A stretch of DNA of 41,543 bases, taken from Lachnospiraceae bacterium. Its GTDB lineage: Bacteria > Bacillota > Clostridia > Lachnospirales > Lachnospiraceae. Location: assembly GCA_015057165.1 (NCBI GenBank), contig SVEY01000009.1, forward strand, positions 55,427 through 96,969, in the 5' to 3' direction. Below are positions 28,045 to 36,157 of this stretch, piece after piece; the stretch's first letter is position 1; every line of letters starts with the position of its first letter. The position numbers and the translations under genes are program-made. The notes under the pieces were generated by a model. The model was given only the letters and a program-made list of their open reading frames with translations. It was not told the origin of the DNA and searched no databases.

Positions 28045-28323
28045 ATGAATATCACAGATATTAGAATGCGCATGTCGAAGGACTCTTCTAGAAATGTATT
28101 GGCAACAGCGTCAATTACAATTGATGATGAGTTTGTAGTACATGACATTAAGGTTATATCTGGAAGCAAAGGGCTATTCATAGGAATGCCATCAAGAAGA
28201 GGAGGCAAAGATAACGAGTATAAAGATATCGCGCATCCGATCAAGTTAGAGACCCGAGAACATATACAGAAATTAATACTTGATAAGTACCAAGCGATGC
28301 TTGCAGAAGAACAAGAAGCATAA
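28045..28323 (+). CDS. spoVG: SpoVG family RNA/DNA-binding regulator
   Basis: 92 residues beginning MNITDIRMRMSKDSSRNVLA and containing the invariant core GLFIGMPSRRGGKDNEYKDIAHPI. SpoVG is a small nucleic-acid-binding protein that affects sporulation and septation in Bacillus and many other genes elsewhere. It is also present in non-sporulating Firmicutes, so it does not prove sporulation here. The GGGAG at 28032-28036 favours ATG 28045 over ATG 28039, which would be too close. It ends at a terminator. Confidence 0.95.
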   Translation: MNITDIRMRMSKDSSRNVLATASITIDDEFVVHDIKVISGSKGLFIGMPSRRGGKDNEYKDIAHPIKLETREHIQKLILDKYQAMLAEEQEA

Positions 28324-28368
28324 GGTACAAAATTAAGAAGAAAAAAGGTTACGATTATAAAAATGAGG

Positions 28369-28417
28369 ATAGTCTTTCGAAGCATTGAACATTGTTCTGT
28401 TGAGAAAGGCTATTTTT
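28369..28417 (+). terminator. Terminator after spoVG
   Basis: ATAGTCTTTC (28369-28378) pairs with GAAAGGCTAT (28404-28413), ten pairs including one G-T, followed by TTTTT and more T-rich sequence. Confidence 0.85.
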
Positions 28418-28453
28418 ATTATGTTTTTTCTTGCTCTTGATATGAAATAAGTG

Positions 28454-28482
28454 TTGACTATCAATATAAATCATGGTATAGT
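28454..28482 (+). promoter_or_regulatory. Promoter of rpmG-secE-nusG-rplKA
   Basis: TTGACT (28454-28459), 17-bp spacer, TATAGT (28477-28482). The leader to the rpmG start is about 105 nt and includes an eight-T run at 28507-28514. Confidence 0.8.
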
Positions 28483-28594
28483 TGTTAGGCGACAAAAATC
28501 TAGGTCTTTTTTTTATGCTTTTCTTTAGAAACTGTTCGTCTAGAGAAAATGGCAGGAAAAGACACGTAATTGAGAGAAAATGGAGGTGGAAGCA

Positions 28595-28744
28595 GTGCGT
28601 ACGAAGATTACATTAGCATGCACAGAATGTCAGCGTAGAAACTATGATTTGACTAAAGACAAAAAAGCCCATCCAGACAGAATGGAGACAAAGAAGTATT
28701 GTCGTTTCTGTAAGAAACATACTCTACACAAAGAGACAAAGTAG
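28595..28744 (+). CDS. rpmG: 50S ribosomal protein L33
   Basis: 49 residues from GTG 28595 (behind GGAGGTGG) to TAG 28742. It has the L33 pattern [17 protein letters not shown] and the second cysteine pair [11 protein letters not shown]; the four cysteines form the zinc-binding form of L33. Its place just before secE-nusG is the usual one in Firmicutes. Confidence 0.95.
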   Translation: MRTKITLACTECQRRNYDLTKDKKAHPDRMETKKYCRFCKKHTLHKETK

Positions 28745-28755
28745 GGGGTGCTAGG

Positions 28756-28953
28756 ATGGCAGAAGAGAAACAAAAAAAGCAAAGTCGTTTCGAGGCTTTG
28801 AAAATGGAATTCAGTAAGATTGTATGGCCTAGTGGCAAGTCGGTTACTAAGCAGACAATTGCAACTGTAGTAGTTTCAATCGTTCTAGGACTAATTATCG
28901 CATTAATAGATATGTTAGTTCAATATGGTGTTGATTTATTGATGAGTCTATAG
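28756..28953 (+). CDS. secE: Preprotein translocase subunit SecE
   Basis: 65 residues: a basic cytoplasmic helix with the conserved FSKIVWPSGKSVTKQT and one membrane helix (ATVVVSIVLGLIIALIDMLV). SecE is the essential clamp of the SecYEG channel. The short single-helix form is the Gram-positive type. It starts 11 bp after rpmG with AGGGGGTG as ribosome binding site. Confidence 0.95.
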   Translation: MAEEKQKKQSRFEALKMEFSKIVWPSGKSVTKQTIATVVVSIVLGLIIALIDMLVQYGVDLLMSL

Positions 28954-28980
28954 GAAGACGTAGTACAGGAGGACTTTGGC

Positions 28981-29502
28981 ATGGCAGAAGCAAGATGGTA
29001 TGTTGTTCATACTTATTCAGGCTATGAGAAAAAAGTAAAAGGAAGCATTGATAAAGCAATTGAGAATCGTCATCTTGAAAATGAGATTCTTGAGGTAGCT
29101 GTTCCAATGCAGACAGAGGTTGTTGTTAAAGATGGCAAAACAAAGACTGTGGAGAAGAAAAAATTCCCAGGATATGTCTTTGTTAATATGGTTATGAATG
29201 ATGATACATGGTATGTTGTTCGTAATACTCGTGGTGTAACAGGATTTGTTGGACCTGGAAGTAAACCGGTGCCTTTGACACCTGAAGAAGAGAGAAGTCA
29301 TCTTGGTATTAAATCAGAGAATTTTGTTGTTGATTTTGGCGAAGGCGATGAAGTTGAAGTAATCGGTGGTGCTTGGAAAGATACTGTTGGAATTATTAGA
29401 CAGATGAATCAGGCAAAACAAGTTGCTACAATCAACGTTAATTTCTTTGGACGTGAGACACCTGTAGAAATTAGTTTTTCGGACATCAAGAAAATGAATT
29501 AA
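28981..29502 (+). CDS. nusG: Transcription termination/antitermination protein NusG
   Basis: 173 residues. The NGN domain starts [20 protein letters not shown] and contains [13 protein letters not shown] and [11 protein letters not shown]. The C-terminal KOW domain is [18 protein letters not shown]. NusG binds RNA polymerase and links transcription to translation, pausing and Rho. Normal length and place. Confidence 0.97.
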   Translation: MAEARWYVVHTYSGYEKKVKGSIDKAIENRHLENEILEVAVPMQTEVVVKDGKTKTVEKKKFPGYVFVNMVMNDDTWYVVRNTRGVTGFVGPGSKPVPLTPEEERSHLGIKSENFVVDFGEGDEVEVIGGAWKDTVGIIRQMNQAKQVATINVNFFGRETPVEISFSDIKKMN

Positions 29503-29515
29503 GGAGGAAATCAAA

Positions 29516-29941
29516 GTGGCAAAGAAAATTGAAGGATATATTAAATTACAAATTGCTGCTGGTAAAGCTACACCTGCACCACCAGTTGGTCCTGCACTTG
29601 GACAGCATGGTGTTAACATCGTAGAATTTACAAAGCAGTTTAACGCAAAGACAGCTGATATGGGCGATACAATCGTTCCTGTAGTAATTACTGTCTATGA
29701 AGATAGAAGCTTTAGCTTCATTACTAAGACTCCACCAGCAGCTGTTATGATTAAGAAAGCATGTAAGATTCAATCTGGATCAGGTGAGCCTAATGTAAAG
29801 AAAGTCGCAAAAATTACAAGAGCTCAACTTCAGGAAATTGCTGAAACAAAGATGAAAGACCTTAACGCTGCTAACATTGATTCAGCTATTAGCATGATTG
29901 CTGGTACAGCTCGTTCAATGGGTGTTGAAGTTACAGATTAA
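29516..29941 (+). CDS. rplK: 50S ribosomal protein L11
   Basis: 141 residues starting at GTG 29516 behind AAGGAGGAAA. The sequence is diagnostic: [20 protein letters not shown], then the C-terminal rRNA-binding domain ending [11 protein letters not shown]11 forms the GTPase-associated stalk base with 23S rRNA. Confidence 0.98.
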   Translation: MAKKIEGYIKLQIAAGKATPAPPVGPALGQHGVNIVEFTKQFNAKTADMGDTIVPVVITVYEDRSFSFITKTPPAAVMIKKACKIQSGSGEPNVKKVAKITRAQLQEIAETKMKDLNAANIDSAISMIAGTARSMGVEVTD

Positions 29942-29966
29942 TTAAGAAATTATACGTAAAATGTAA

Positions 29967-29996
29967 GTGGGAGGGAACAGACCCCGCTAAAACCAC
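29967..29996 (+). promoter_or_regulatory. Putative L1-binding autoregulatory site between rplK and rplA
   Basis: GTGG (29967-29970) pairs with CCAC (29993-29996), and inner GGG (29973-29975) with CCC (29982-29984). The asymmetric internal loop CGCTAAAA lies on the 3' side. This resembles the L1 protein binding site on rRNA and on L11-L1 mRNAs. It sits directly before the rplA ribosome binding site AGGAGG. Confidence 0.5.
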
Positions 29997-30010
29997 AGGA
30001 GGTATAAATA

Positions 30011-30703
30011 ATGAAACATGGAAAGAATTATAATGCGTCTCTAGAATCTTATGATAAGTCTAAGGCTATGGACGTAAATGAAGCTGTTGCACAAGTTAAG
30101 AAGAATGCAAAAGCTAAATTTGATGAGACAATCGAAGCTCATATTAGAACAGGATGTGACGGACGTCATGCTGAGCAACAAATTCGTGGTGCTGTAGTAC
30201 TTCCACATGGTACTGGTAAGAAAGTTCGTGTGTTAGTATTCGCTAAAGGACCAAAGGCAGACGAAGCTACAGCAGCTGGTGCTGATTTTGTTGGTGCAGA
30301 TGATCTTATCCCTAAGATTCAAAACGAAGGTTGGTTAGATTTTGACGTTGTTGTTGCTACACCAGATATGATGGGTGTTGTTGGTCGTCTAGGTCGTGTA
30401 CTTGGACCTAAGGGATTAATGCCTAACCCTAAGGCTGGAACAGTTACTATGGATGTAACTAAGGCTGTTAATGATATCAAAGCTGGTAAAATTGAGTATA
30501 GATTGGACAAGAGTAATATTATCCACGTGCCAATTGGTAAAGCTTCCTTTACAGAGGAACAATTAGCTGACAACTTCCAAACTCTTATGGATGCTATTAA
30601 CAAGGCTAAACCTGCTAGCTTAAAGGGACAGTATTTAAGAAGCATTACACTTGCTCCTACAATGGGACCTGGTGTAAAGGTTAGCACTGCTAAGATTCAA
30701 TAG
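30011..30703 (+). CDS. rplA: 50S ribosomal protein L1
   Basis: 230 residues with the L1 landmarks: [30 protein letters not shown] and [12 protein letters not shown]1 binds the mobile stalk of 23S rRNA and in many bacteria represses its own mRNA. Strong AGGAGG upstream and normal length. Confidence 0.98.
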   Translation: MKHGKNYNASLESYDKSKAMDVNEAVAQVKKNAKAKFDETIEAHIRTGCDGRHAEQQIRGAVVLPHGTGKKVRVLVFAKGPKADEATAAGADFVGADDLIPKIQNEGWLDFDVVVATPDMMGVVGRLGRVLGPKGLMPNPKAGTVTMDVTKAVNDIKAGKIEYRLDKSNIIHVPIGKASFTEEQLADNFQTLMDAINKAKPASLKGQYLRSITLAPTMGPGVKVSTAKIQ

Positions 30704-30716
30704 GGTGAGTCTCCTA

Positions 30717-30745
30717 TTGACAAATAATATAAATTTTGATATATT
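30717..30745 (+). promoter_or_regulatory. Promoter of rplJ-rplL
   Basis: A perfect TTGACA (30717-30722), 17-bp spacer, TATATT (30740-30745). It starts 13 bp after the rplA stop and places the RNA start near 30752, at the beginning of the L10 leader. Confidence 0.88.
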
Positions 30746-30751
30746 AATCAA

Positions 30752-30840
30752 GCATGTTGCCGAAGACAGTAGGTGCCAAGTGATATAATCACAGGCGTAA
30801 TTCTTGTAAGACCCTACCGAGGAACAAAGAATTTTTTGAT
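30752..30840 (+). promoter_or_regulatory. Ribosomal protein L10 leader
   Basis: The conserved L10-leader blocks are present in order: GTTGCCGAAGACAGTAGGTGCC, interrupted hairpin GTGA(30780-30783)/TCAC(30789-30792), GGCGTAA and ACCCTACCGAGG. GTAGG (30769-30773) pairs with CCTAC (30813-30817), and GCC (30775-30777) with GGC (30794-30796). L10-L12 complex binds this RNA and causes transcription to stop at the following terminator, giving feedback control of rplJL. Confidence 0.93.
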
Positions 30841-30846
30841 TCTCTA

Positions 30847-30876
30847 CCTCTCTGTCTTTGTGGCAGAGAGGTTTTT
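30847..30876 (+). terminator. Attenuator terminator of the L10 leader
   Basis: CCTCTCTG (30847-30854) and CAGAGAGG (30864-30871), then five T. It lies about 60 bp before the rplJ start, so it is a regulated attenuator rather than an end-of-gene signal. Confidence 0.92.
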
Positions 30877-30937
30877 ATGTGTGATACATTTACAAAGTGT
30901 GTTGGTAACATGAAATAAAATAAGGAGGTACAAAGAT

Positions 30938-31552
30938 TTGGCTAAAGTAGAATTAAAGCAACCTGTAATTCAAGAAATATCTGATAATATTAAAGATGCG
31001 CAGTCAGTAGTTGTTGTTGACTATCGTGGTCTTACTGTTGCTGAAGATACACAGCTTCGTAGAGAATTAAGAGAAGCCGGTGTAACTTACAAAGTATACA
31101 AGAATACAATGATGAACTTTGCATTTAAAGATACTGATTTTGAAAGCTTATCACCTGTACTTGAAGGTCCAAGCGCTATTGCAATTTCAGTAGATGATGC
31201 AACTGCACCAGCAAGAGTATTATCAAAGTTTTCTAAGAACGCACCTGCCCTTGAAATCAAAGCAGGCGTTGTTGAAGGAACATATTATGATGCTGACGGA
31301 ATGAAAGCAATCGCTTCTGTTCCATCAAGAGACGAATTACTATCCAAGTTACTTGGATCTCTTCAATCACCTATTGCTAACATGGCTCGTGTTCTTAAGC
31401 AAATCGCAGAGAACGGTGGCGCTGGTGAAGCTGCAGAAGCTCCAGCAGAAGAAGCAAAGGCTGAAGAAGCTAAAGCAGAAGAAGCTAAGGTAGAAGAGGC
31501 TCCAGCAGAAGAAGCTGCTGAAGAAAAAGAAGAAGCAAAAGATGCTGAATAA
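30938..31552 (+). CDS. rplJ: 50S ribosomal protein L10 with acidic C-terminal tail
   Basis: 204 residues from a TTG start at 30938 behind AAGGAGG. The core shows VVVDYRGLTVAEDTQLRREL, YKVYKNTMM and LLSKLLGSLQSPIANMARVL. L10 anchors the L7/L12 stalk. After about residue 165 comes a repetitive tail of APAEEAKAEEAKAEEA type, some 38 residues of Ala, Glu and Lys, which makes it longer than the usual ~170. Confidence 0.97.
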   Translation: MAKVELKQPVIQEISDNIKDAQSVVVVDYRGLTVAEDTQLRRELREAGVTYKVYKNTMMNFAFKDTDFESLSPVLEGPSAIAISVDDATAPARVLSKFSKNAPALEIKAGVVEGTYYDADGMKAIASVPSRDELLSKLLGSLQSPIANMARVLKQIAENGGAGEAAEAPAEEAKAEEAKAEEAKVEEAPAEEAAEEKEEAKDAE

Positions 31553-31586
31553 GATTTTATAGAATAATAATTAGGAGGAAATAAAA

Positions 31587-31964
31587 ATGGCTAAAATGTC
31601 TACAGAAGAATTTATTGAAGCAATAAAAGAACTTAGTGTATTAGAATTAAATGACCTTGTAAAGGCATGTGAAGAAGAATTTGGCGTATCTGCAGCAGCT
31701 GGTGTTGCAGTAGTAGCAGCAGGTGGAGATGGTGCTGCAGCTGGCGAAGAGAAGGATGAGTTTGATGTAGAGCTTACAGAAGTAGGTCCTAACAAAGTTA
31801 AGGTTATCAAGGTTGTTCGTGATGCTACAGGTCTTGGCCTTAAGGAAGCAAAGGAAGTTGTTGACGGTGCACCTAAGGTATTAAAGGAAGGTGTTGATAA
31901 GGCAACAGCTGAGGACATCAAGGCTAAGTTAGAAGCTGAGGGTGCTACTTGTACACTTAAGTAA
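31587..31964 (+). CDS. rplL: 50S ribosomal protein L7/L12
   Basis: 125 residues: N-terminal dimer domain [20 protein letters not shown], an alanine/glycine hinge and the C-terminal factor-binding domain [21 protein letters not shown]12 recruits translation GTPases. It ends at its own terminator; rpoB does not follow. Confidence 0.98.
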   Translation: MAKMSTEEFIEAIKELSVLELNDLVKACEEEFGVSAAAGVAVVAAGGDGAAAGEEKDEFDVELTEVGPNKVKVIKVVRDATGLGLKEAKEVVDGAPKVLKEGVDKATAEDIKAKLEAEGATCTLK

Positions 31965-32001
31965 TCTAGATTACTTTGATTTGAATTAGTATATATTAAA
32001 G

Positions 32002-32028
32002 TCCATACCATTTGGTATGGATTTTTTT
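32002..32028 (+). terminator. Terminator after rplL
   Basis: TCCATACC (32002-32009) / GGTATGGA (32014-32021), ATTT loop, then seven T (32022-32028). The T-run can also pair with an A-run at 32322-32327 and so extends the inverted repeat of element A. Confidence 0.92.
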
Positions 32029-32321
32029 GTGTATAAGAGGGGTGCGGGGCTTGGATATGTCTTTATACGGTTTAATTCAAGCGTTAGTATATATTAATGA
32101 TTGATTCAGAGAAGAAAATTTCCAGCATGGATGCTGGAAATAAGTGACTACCGCCTGGATGGCGGATTAGTCACTGGTTTCTGTCCTGTTTCGTAAGAAA
32201 GAAGCCGCGAAAGTAGCGGTATATTTCCTGCGATTAGAGTTCTTATATTCAATCATTTATATATACTTAGCGAAGAATTACTAGTATAAAGACATATCCA
32301 AGCCCTGCCTCCCTCATACAC
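32029..32321 (+). repeat. Structured inverted-repeat element A (candidate RNA or palindromic mobile element)
   Basis: The 512-bp gap between rplL and the PurF paralogue holds no gene but a large imperfect palindrome. The left arm 32029-32104 and right arm 32249-32321 are complementary over more than 70 bases, e.g. GCTTGGATATGTCTTTATAC against its complement. The core has hairpin 1 (stem TTTCCAGCA 32119-32127 / TGCTGGAAA 32132-32140, loop TGGA), hairpin 2 (AGTGACTA-CCGCC / GGCGG-TAGTCACT, 32143-32175, loop TGGAT) and a weaker CCGC/GCGG hairpin near 32204-32219. It aligns with the reverse complement of element B (37490-37736). The rest of the gap (32329-32476) shows only a TATAAT at 32423-32428 without a convincing -35. 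Confidence 0.8.
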
Positions 32322-32476
32322 AAAAAAGCTAACACCTTTAAGGACTTCATAGTATATAAGATTCACAAGGAAATAGGAATAAAAAAAGATATTTTATACT
32401 TTATTCAGACACATAATAAGGTTATAATCAAATATGTGTGAGAATAAATATATTTACATAAATTCAGGAGGACATT

Positions 32477-33898
32477 ATGGGCGGATTTTTTGGTGTGACA
32501 TCAAAAGAAGATTGTGTATTTGATTTGTTTTTTGGAACTGATTATCATTCCCATCTCGGCACAAGAAGAGCTGGAATGAGTGTATTAGGTGATGGAAAGT
32601 TTAATAGAGCCATTCATAATATTTCTAATGCGCCTTTTAGAACAAAATTCGAATCTGATTTTCATGAAATGAAAGGTAATTATGGAATAGGTGTTATTTC
32701 TGATTTTGAAGCACAACCTGTTCATGTAAGGAGTCATCATGGTTCCTATTCAATTGCAACAGTAGGCAAGATTAACAATCTTTCAGAACTTGTTGAAGAT
32801 ATTATGAAGGGTCATACACATTTCTTCGAGATGTCTAATGGTGAGATATCACAGACAGAACTTGTTGCCGCGCTTATTAATCGTAAAGATAATTTTATAG
32901 AAGGAATAAAATACGCTCAAGATATAATTGATGGATCAATGTCAATGCTTATTCTGACAGAAAAAGGAATCTATACTGTCAGAGATAAGATGGGCAGGAC
33001 TCCAGTTGTTATTGGTAAGAAGGATACAGCACTTTGCGCTTGTATGGAGAATACATCTTTTCTTAATCTGGGTTATTCCTTCCACAAAGAATTAGGACCT
33101 GGTGAAGTATGTGTAATGGATGAAAAAGGCATAAAAACTCTTGTAGATCCAGGAAAAGATATGAAGATATGTACTTTCCTCTGGGTATACTATGGATATC
33201 CATCAACTACATTTGAAGGAATATCTGTTGAACAGATGAGAAATAAATGTGGTTCTAATATTGCAAAAAGGGATGATGCAAAACCTGACGTTGTTGCAGG
33301 TGTGCCTGATTCTGGTACAGCTCATGCTATTGGATATTCTAATTATGCACATATTCCATTTTCAAGACCATTAATAAAATACACACCAACATGGCCAAGA
33401 TCATTTATGCCTACTGTTCAGACAAGAAGAGATCTTATTGCTAAAATGAAATTAATTGCAGTTGAGGATTTGATTAAGGATAAGAGTCTTCTTATAATTG
33501 ATGATTCAATTGTTAGAGGAACTCAACTTCGTGAGACAGCAGAATTCTTATATGATATAGGTGCAAAAGAAGTACATGTAAGACCTGCATGTCCACCAAT
33601 TCTATATGGTTGTAAATATCTTAACTTCTCACGTTCTACATCTGAGATGGAACTAATAGGAAGACGTGTTATTAATGAGTTAGAAGGAAGAGTAGTAGAT
33701 GGAAGTAATCCAGAAGATGAGGCTATTCTTAAGAAGTATACAGATCCTGACTCAGAAGATTATGCTAAGATGAATGAAGTAATAAGAGAGAAGATGGGAT
33801 TTACATCACTTCGTTATAATAGACTTGATGATATGATTGACGCAGTTGGAATTGAGCCATGTAAGTTATGCACATATTGCTGGAACGGAGAAGAGTAG
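32477..33898 (+). CDS. Amidophosphoribosyltransferase (PurF) paralogue lacking the N-terminal catalytic cysteine
   Basis: 473 residues with both PurF domains. In PurF residue 2 is the Cys nucleophile of the glutaminase (MCGIFG). Here the start is MGGFFGV, with Gly in its place, and the next conserved block reads LGTRRAGM instead of LQHRGQESAG. The start is firm: AGGAGG lies at 32466-32471. The phosphoribosyltransferase side is intact, with the PRPP loop LLIIDDSIVRGTQ at about 338-350 and GVPDSGTAHAIGY. Cysteines at 232, 372, 379, 462, 465 and 468 may hold a 4Fe-4S cluster as in Bacillus PurF. It probably cannot use glutamine; an ammonia-dependent or regulatory role is inferred. Confidence 0.88.
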   Translation: MGGFFGVTSKEDCVFDLFFGTDYHSHLGTRRAGMSVLGDGKFNRAIHNISNAPFRTKFESDFHEMKGNYGIGVISDFEAQPVHVRSHHGSYSIATVGKINNLSELVEDIMKGHTHFFEMSNGEISQTELVAALINRKDNFIEGIKYAQDIIDGSMSMLILTEKGIYTVRDKMGRTPVVIGKKDTALCACMENTSFLNLGYSFHKELGPGEVCVMDEKGIKTLVDPGKDMKICTFLWVYYGYPSTTFEGISVEQMRNKCGSNIAKRDDAKPDVVAGVPDSGTAHAIGYSNYAHIPFSRPLIKYTPTWPRSFMPTVQTRRDLIAKMKLIAVEDLIKDKSLLIIDDSIVRGTQLRETAEFLYDIGAKEVHVRPACPPILYGCKYLNFSRSTSEMELIGRRVINELEGRVVDGSNPEDEAILKKYTDPDSEDYAKMNEVIREKMGFTSLRYNRLDDMIDAVGIEPCKLCTYCWNGEE

Positions 33899-33915
33899 AA
33901 TAAGAGAGGTTTTCT

Positions 33916-35406
33916 ATGGAAGAAATCAGGCTTAAGAAACGTAGACGCAGGATAATAGGTTTTTCTATTCTGGGAGCAGTGATAGTAGCTATTGTTGCTA
34001 TAATTGTAGCATGCTCACTTAGCGGTAATAAGGAAGATGTTAAGGAAGGCGAATATAAGCAGGTTGAGAAGAGAACTATTGCTAATTCTGTAAGTGGTAA
34101 TGGTGTGGTTACTTCTGTAGACAAGGAAGAAGTAACGAGCCAGCAATTTGGAAGCAAGGTTAAGGCTGTATATGTAAAAGAGGCAGACACTGTATCGGCA
34201 GGACAAGTTATCTGTCAGCTAGATACGAAGAATCTGCAGGATCAGCTTAATGACCTTAGAAAGAACATTTCCGATGCAAAAAATAACAAGATTGATCAGG
34301 ATGCCAGTTACGATAGACGAATAAGTGAGGCGAGAAGTAACAGGCAGAAGAATATAGCTGATACTGAGACTAGACTTAATAATGCAAGAGTTGAATATCT
34401 TCAGTCATTAAATGAGCTTGAGGTTGCTAATAATAATTACAATAATTATATGGCTGACCCTTCTCATCATACATATGATTTAGAAGCAACTCAACTTCAG
34501 ACTGTAATAGAAGCGAAGAAATCCAACGTGGATCTTAAGAAGAATACAATAGATTCATATGAAGAAACGCTTAATAATCTTAGAGAGACCAATGATAGTG
34601 ACCTTGATGACGCAAGAACTAATTATGATGAATCAGCAGATAGTACGATACAATCAATGGAAGATCAGGCAAGGGAACTAGAGAAGGCAATTGGAGAGTG
34701 TACCATTAGATGTACTATTGGTGGTACAGTTACAACTCTTAATGTCAAGACTGGTGAGAACTTCAATGGTGGAACTGTATGTACTATAGAAGGTCTTAAT
34801 GACTTTATGGTTGAAGCCGAGATTAGCGAATATGATATACCTGATGTTGCAACAGGCATGAAGGTTATGATGAAGACGGATGCCACAAGAGATAAGGAGT
34901 TGCAGGGTATAGTGACATTTGTAGCTCCACGTGCAACAAGTTCAGGCGCAAGTAATAATTTGGGAGCGCTATCTGGAATGATCGGAATGGACATGTCAGA
35001 GATGGCTTCTTCTAGTGGCAGTGGTAATAATTCTGCAACATTTAAAGTAAGGATTGCTCTTAATGAACAGAATCCAAGACTCAGACTTGGAATGAATGCA
35101 AAGATTAGTATTATAACAGAGTCAGTTGACAATGCTGTATCTGTACCGGTTGACGCGGTTCAAGAAGATGACTCTGGCAACAAGTATGTTGAAGTTGCTA
35201 CTAATTATGACGAAGCATCTAAGTCTGATGGCGAGATAGAATATGAGAAGAAGAAGGTAAATGTTAATACTGGACTTAAGGGTTCTTACTACATCCAGGT
35301 TAGTGGAGATATTAATGTAGGTGATTACGTATATGTTCCTCCTGCCCAGGGTGAAGATTCTATTGACGAGATTATGAATATGATGGGTTCAAGTGCCGGT
35401 ATTTAG
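33916..35406 (+). CDS. Membrane-fusion (MacA/HlyD-like) adaptor of an ABC exporter
   Basis: 496 residues. A basic N-terminus (EIRLKKRRRR) and one membrane helix at about 13-33 are followed by a biotinyl-lipoyl half-motif (SGNGVVTSVDKEEVTSQQFG) and a long coiled coil at about 100-235. Then come the second lipoyl half (IGGTVTTLNVKTGENFNGG) and beta-barrel domains. It is the adaptor of MacAB-like efflux pumps in Gram-positives, and the two partner genes follow directly. A Gly/Ser-rich, methionine-containing insert lies near 345-375. Confidence 0.88.
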   Translation: MEEIRLKKRRRRIIGFSILGAVIVAIVAIIVACSLSGNKEDVKEGEYKQVEKRTIANSVSGNGVVTSVDKEEVTSQQFGSKVKAVYVKEADTVSAGQVICQLDTKNLQDQLNDLRKNISDAKNNKIDQDASYDRRISEARSNRQKNIADTETRLNNARVEYLQSLNELEVANNNYNNYMADPSHHTYDLEATQLQTVIEAKKSNVDLKKNTIDSYEETLNNLRETNDSDLDDARTNYDESADSTIQSMEDQARELEKAIGECTIRCTIGGTVTTLNVKTGENFNGGTVCTIEGLNDFMVEAEISEYDIPDVATGMKVMMKTDATRDKELQGIVTFVAPRATSSGASNNLGALSGMIGMDMSEMASSSGSGNNSATFKVRIALNEQNPRLRLGMNAKISIITESVDNAVSVPVDAVQEDDSGNKYVEVATNYDEASKSDGEIEYEKKKVNVNTGLKGSYYIQVSGDINVGDYVYVPPAQGEDSIDEIMNMMGSSAGI

Positions 35407-35421
35407 AGAGTGGTATAAATT

Positions 35422-36123
35422 ATGAAGGAGATAATTAGGCTTGAAAATATAGTTAAGAGTTTCTACATAGGAATGCCTAATGAATTAGAGATTCTTCATG
35501 GTATTAATATGTCTGTAAGTGAGGGCGAATTTGTATCAATAGTAGGCCCATCTGGCTCAGGCAAATCTACGCTTATGAATCTTATAGGGGTTCTTGACCG
35601 ACCAACTAGTGGTAAGTATTATCTTGACGGAATTGATGTTGAAGAAGCCAAGGACGATGAATTATCAGATATTAGAAATCGTAAGATAGGCTTCGTATTT
35701 CAGACTTATAATCTAATAGCCAAGACAAATGCAATTAAGAATGTAGAGCTTCCCATGCTTTATGCAGGAATGTCAAAGTCCGATAGAAAAGATAGAGCAG
35801 CTGAATTAATGGAACTTGTGGAAATGACTGATAGAGCAAAGCATTTACCAGAGGAATTGTCAGGAGGTCAGAAGCAAAGAGTGGCAATTGCCAGGGCTAT
35901 GGCAAATGATCCTGCAATAATTCTTGCAGATGAACCGACAGGAGCTCTAGATTCTAAGACAGGTCGTCTTGTTATGGATTTGTTTCATAAGCTTAATGAA
36001 AAGCAAGGTAAAACAATTGTCCTTATTACCCACTCAGAAGAACTTGCTAATGAGACAGATAGAATACTATCTCTAAAAGATGGAGATATTGTTAATGAAG
36101 AGATACGAAGAGTAAGAGAATAG
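35422..36123 (+). CDS. ABC transporter ATPase, MacB/LolD type
   Basis: 233 residues with Walker A GPSGSGKST at 42-50, signature LSGGQ at 146-150, Walker B IILADE at 166-171 and the H-loop in LITHSEE. GVLDRPTSGKYYLDG and FVFQTYNLI are typical of the MacB/LolD subfamily. It powers the exporter formed with the adaptor upstream and the permease 34 bp downstream. Such systems export antimicrobial peptides, toxins or lipopeptides; the substrate here is unknown. Confidence 0.93.
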   Translation: MKEIIRLENIVKSFYIGMPNELEILHGINMSVSEGEFVSIVGPSGSGKSTLMNLIGVLDRPTSGKYYLDGIDVEEAKDDELSDIRNRKIGFVFQTYNLIAKTNAIKNVELPMLYAGMSKSDRKDRAAELMELVEMTDRAKHLPEELSGGQKQRVAIARAMANDPAIILADEPTGALDSKTGRLVMDLFHKLNEKQGKTIVLITHSEELANETDRILSLKDGDIVNEEIRRVRE

Positions 36124-36157
36124 ATTAGTTATTGGTTAAGGATATAGAGGGATTTGT

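Noticed and set aside
31571-32011. Minus-strand open frame of 146 codons across rplL
   Set aside because: It is the antisense shadow of rplL, rich in Ala, Ser and Thr from the complementary codons, and extends into the terminator. It has no ribosome binding site.
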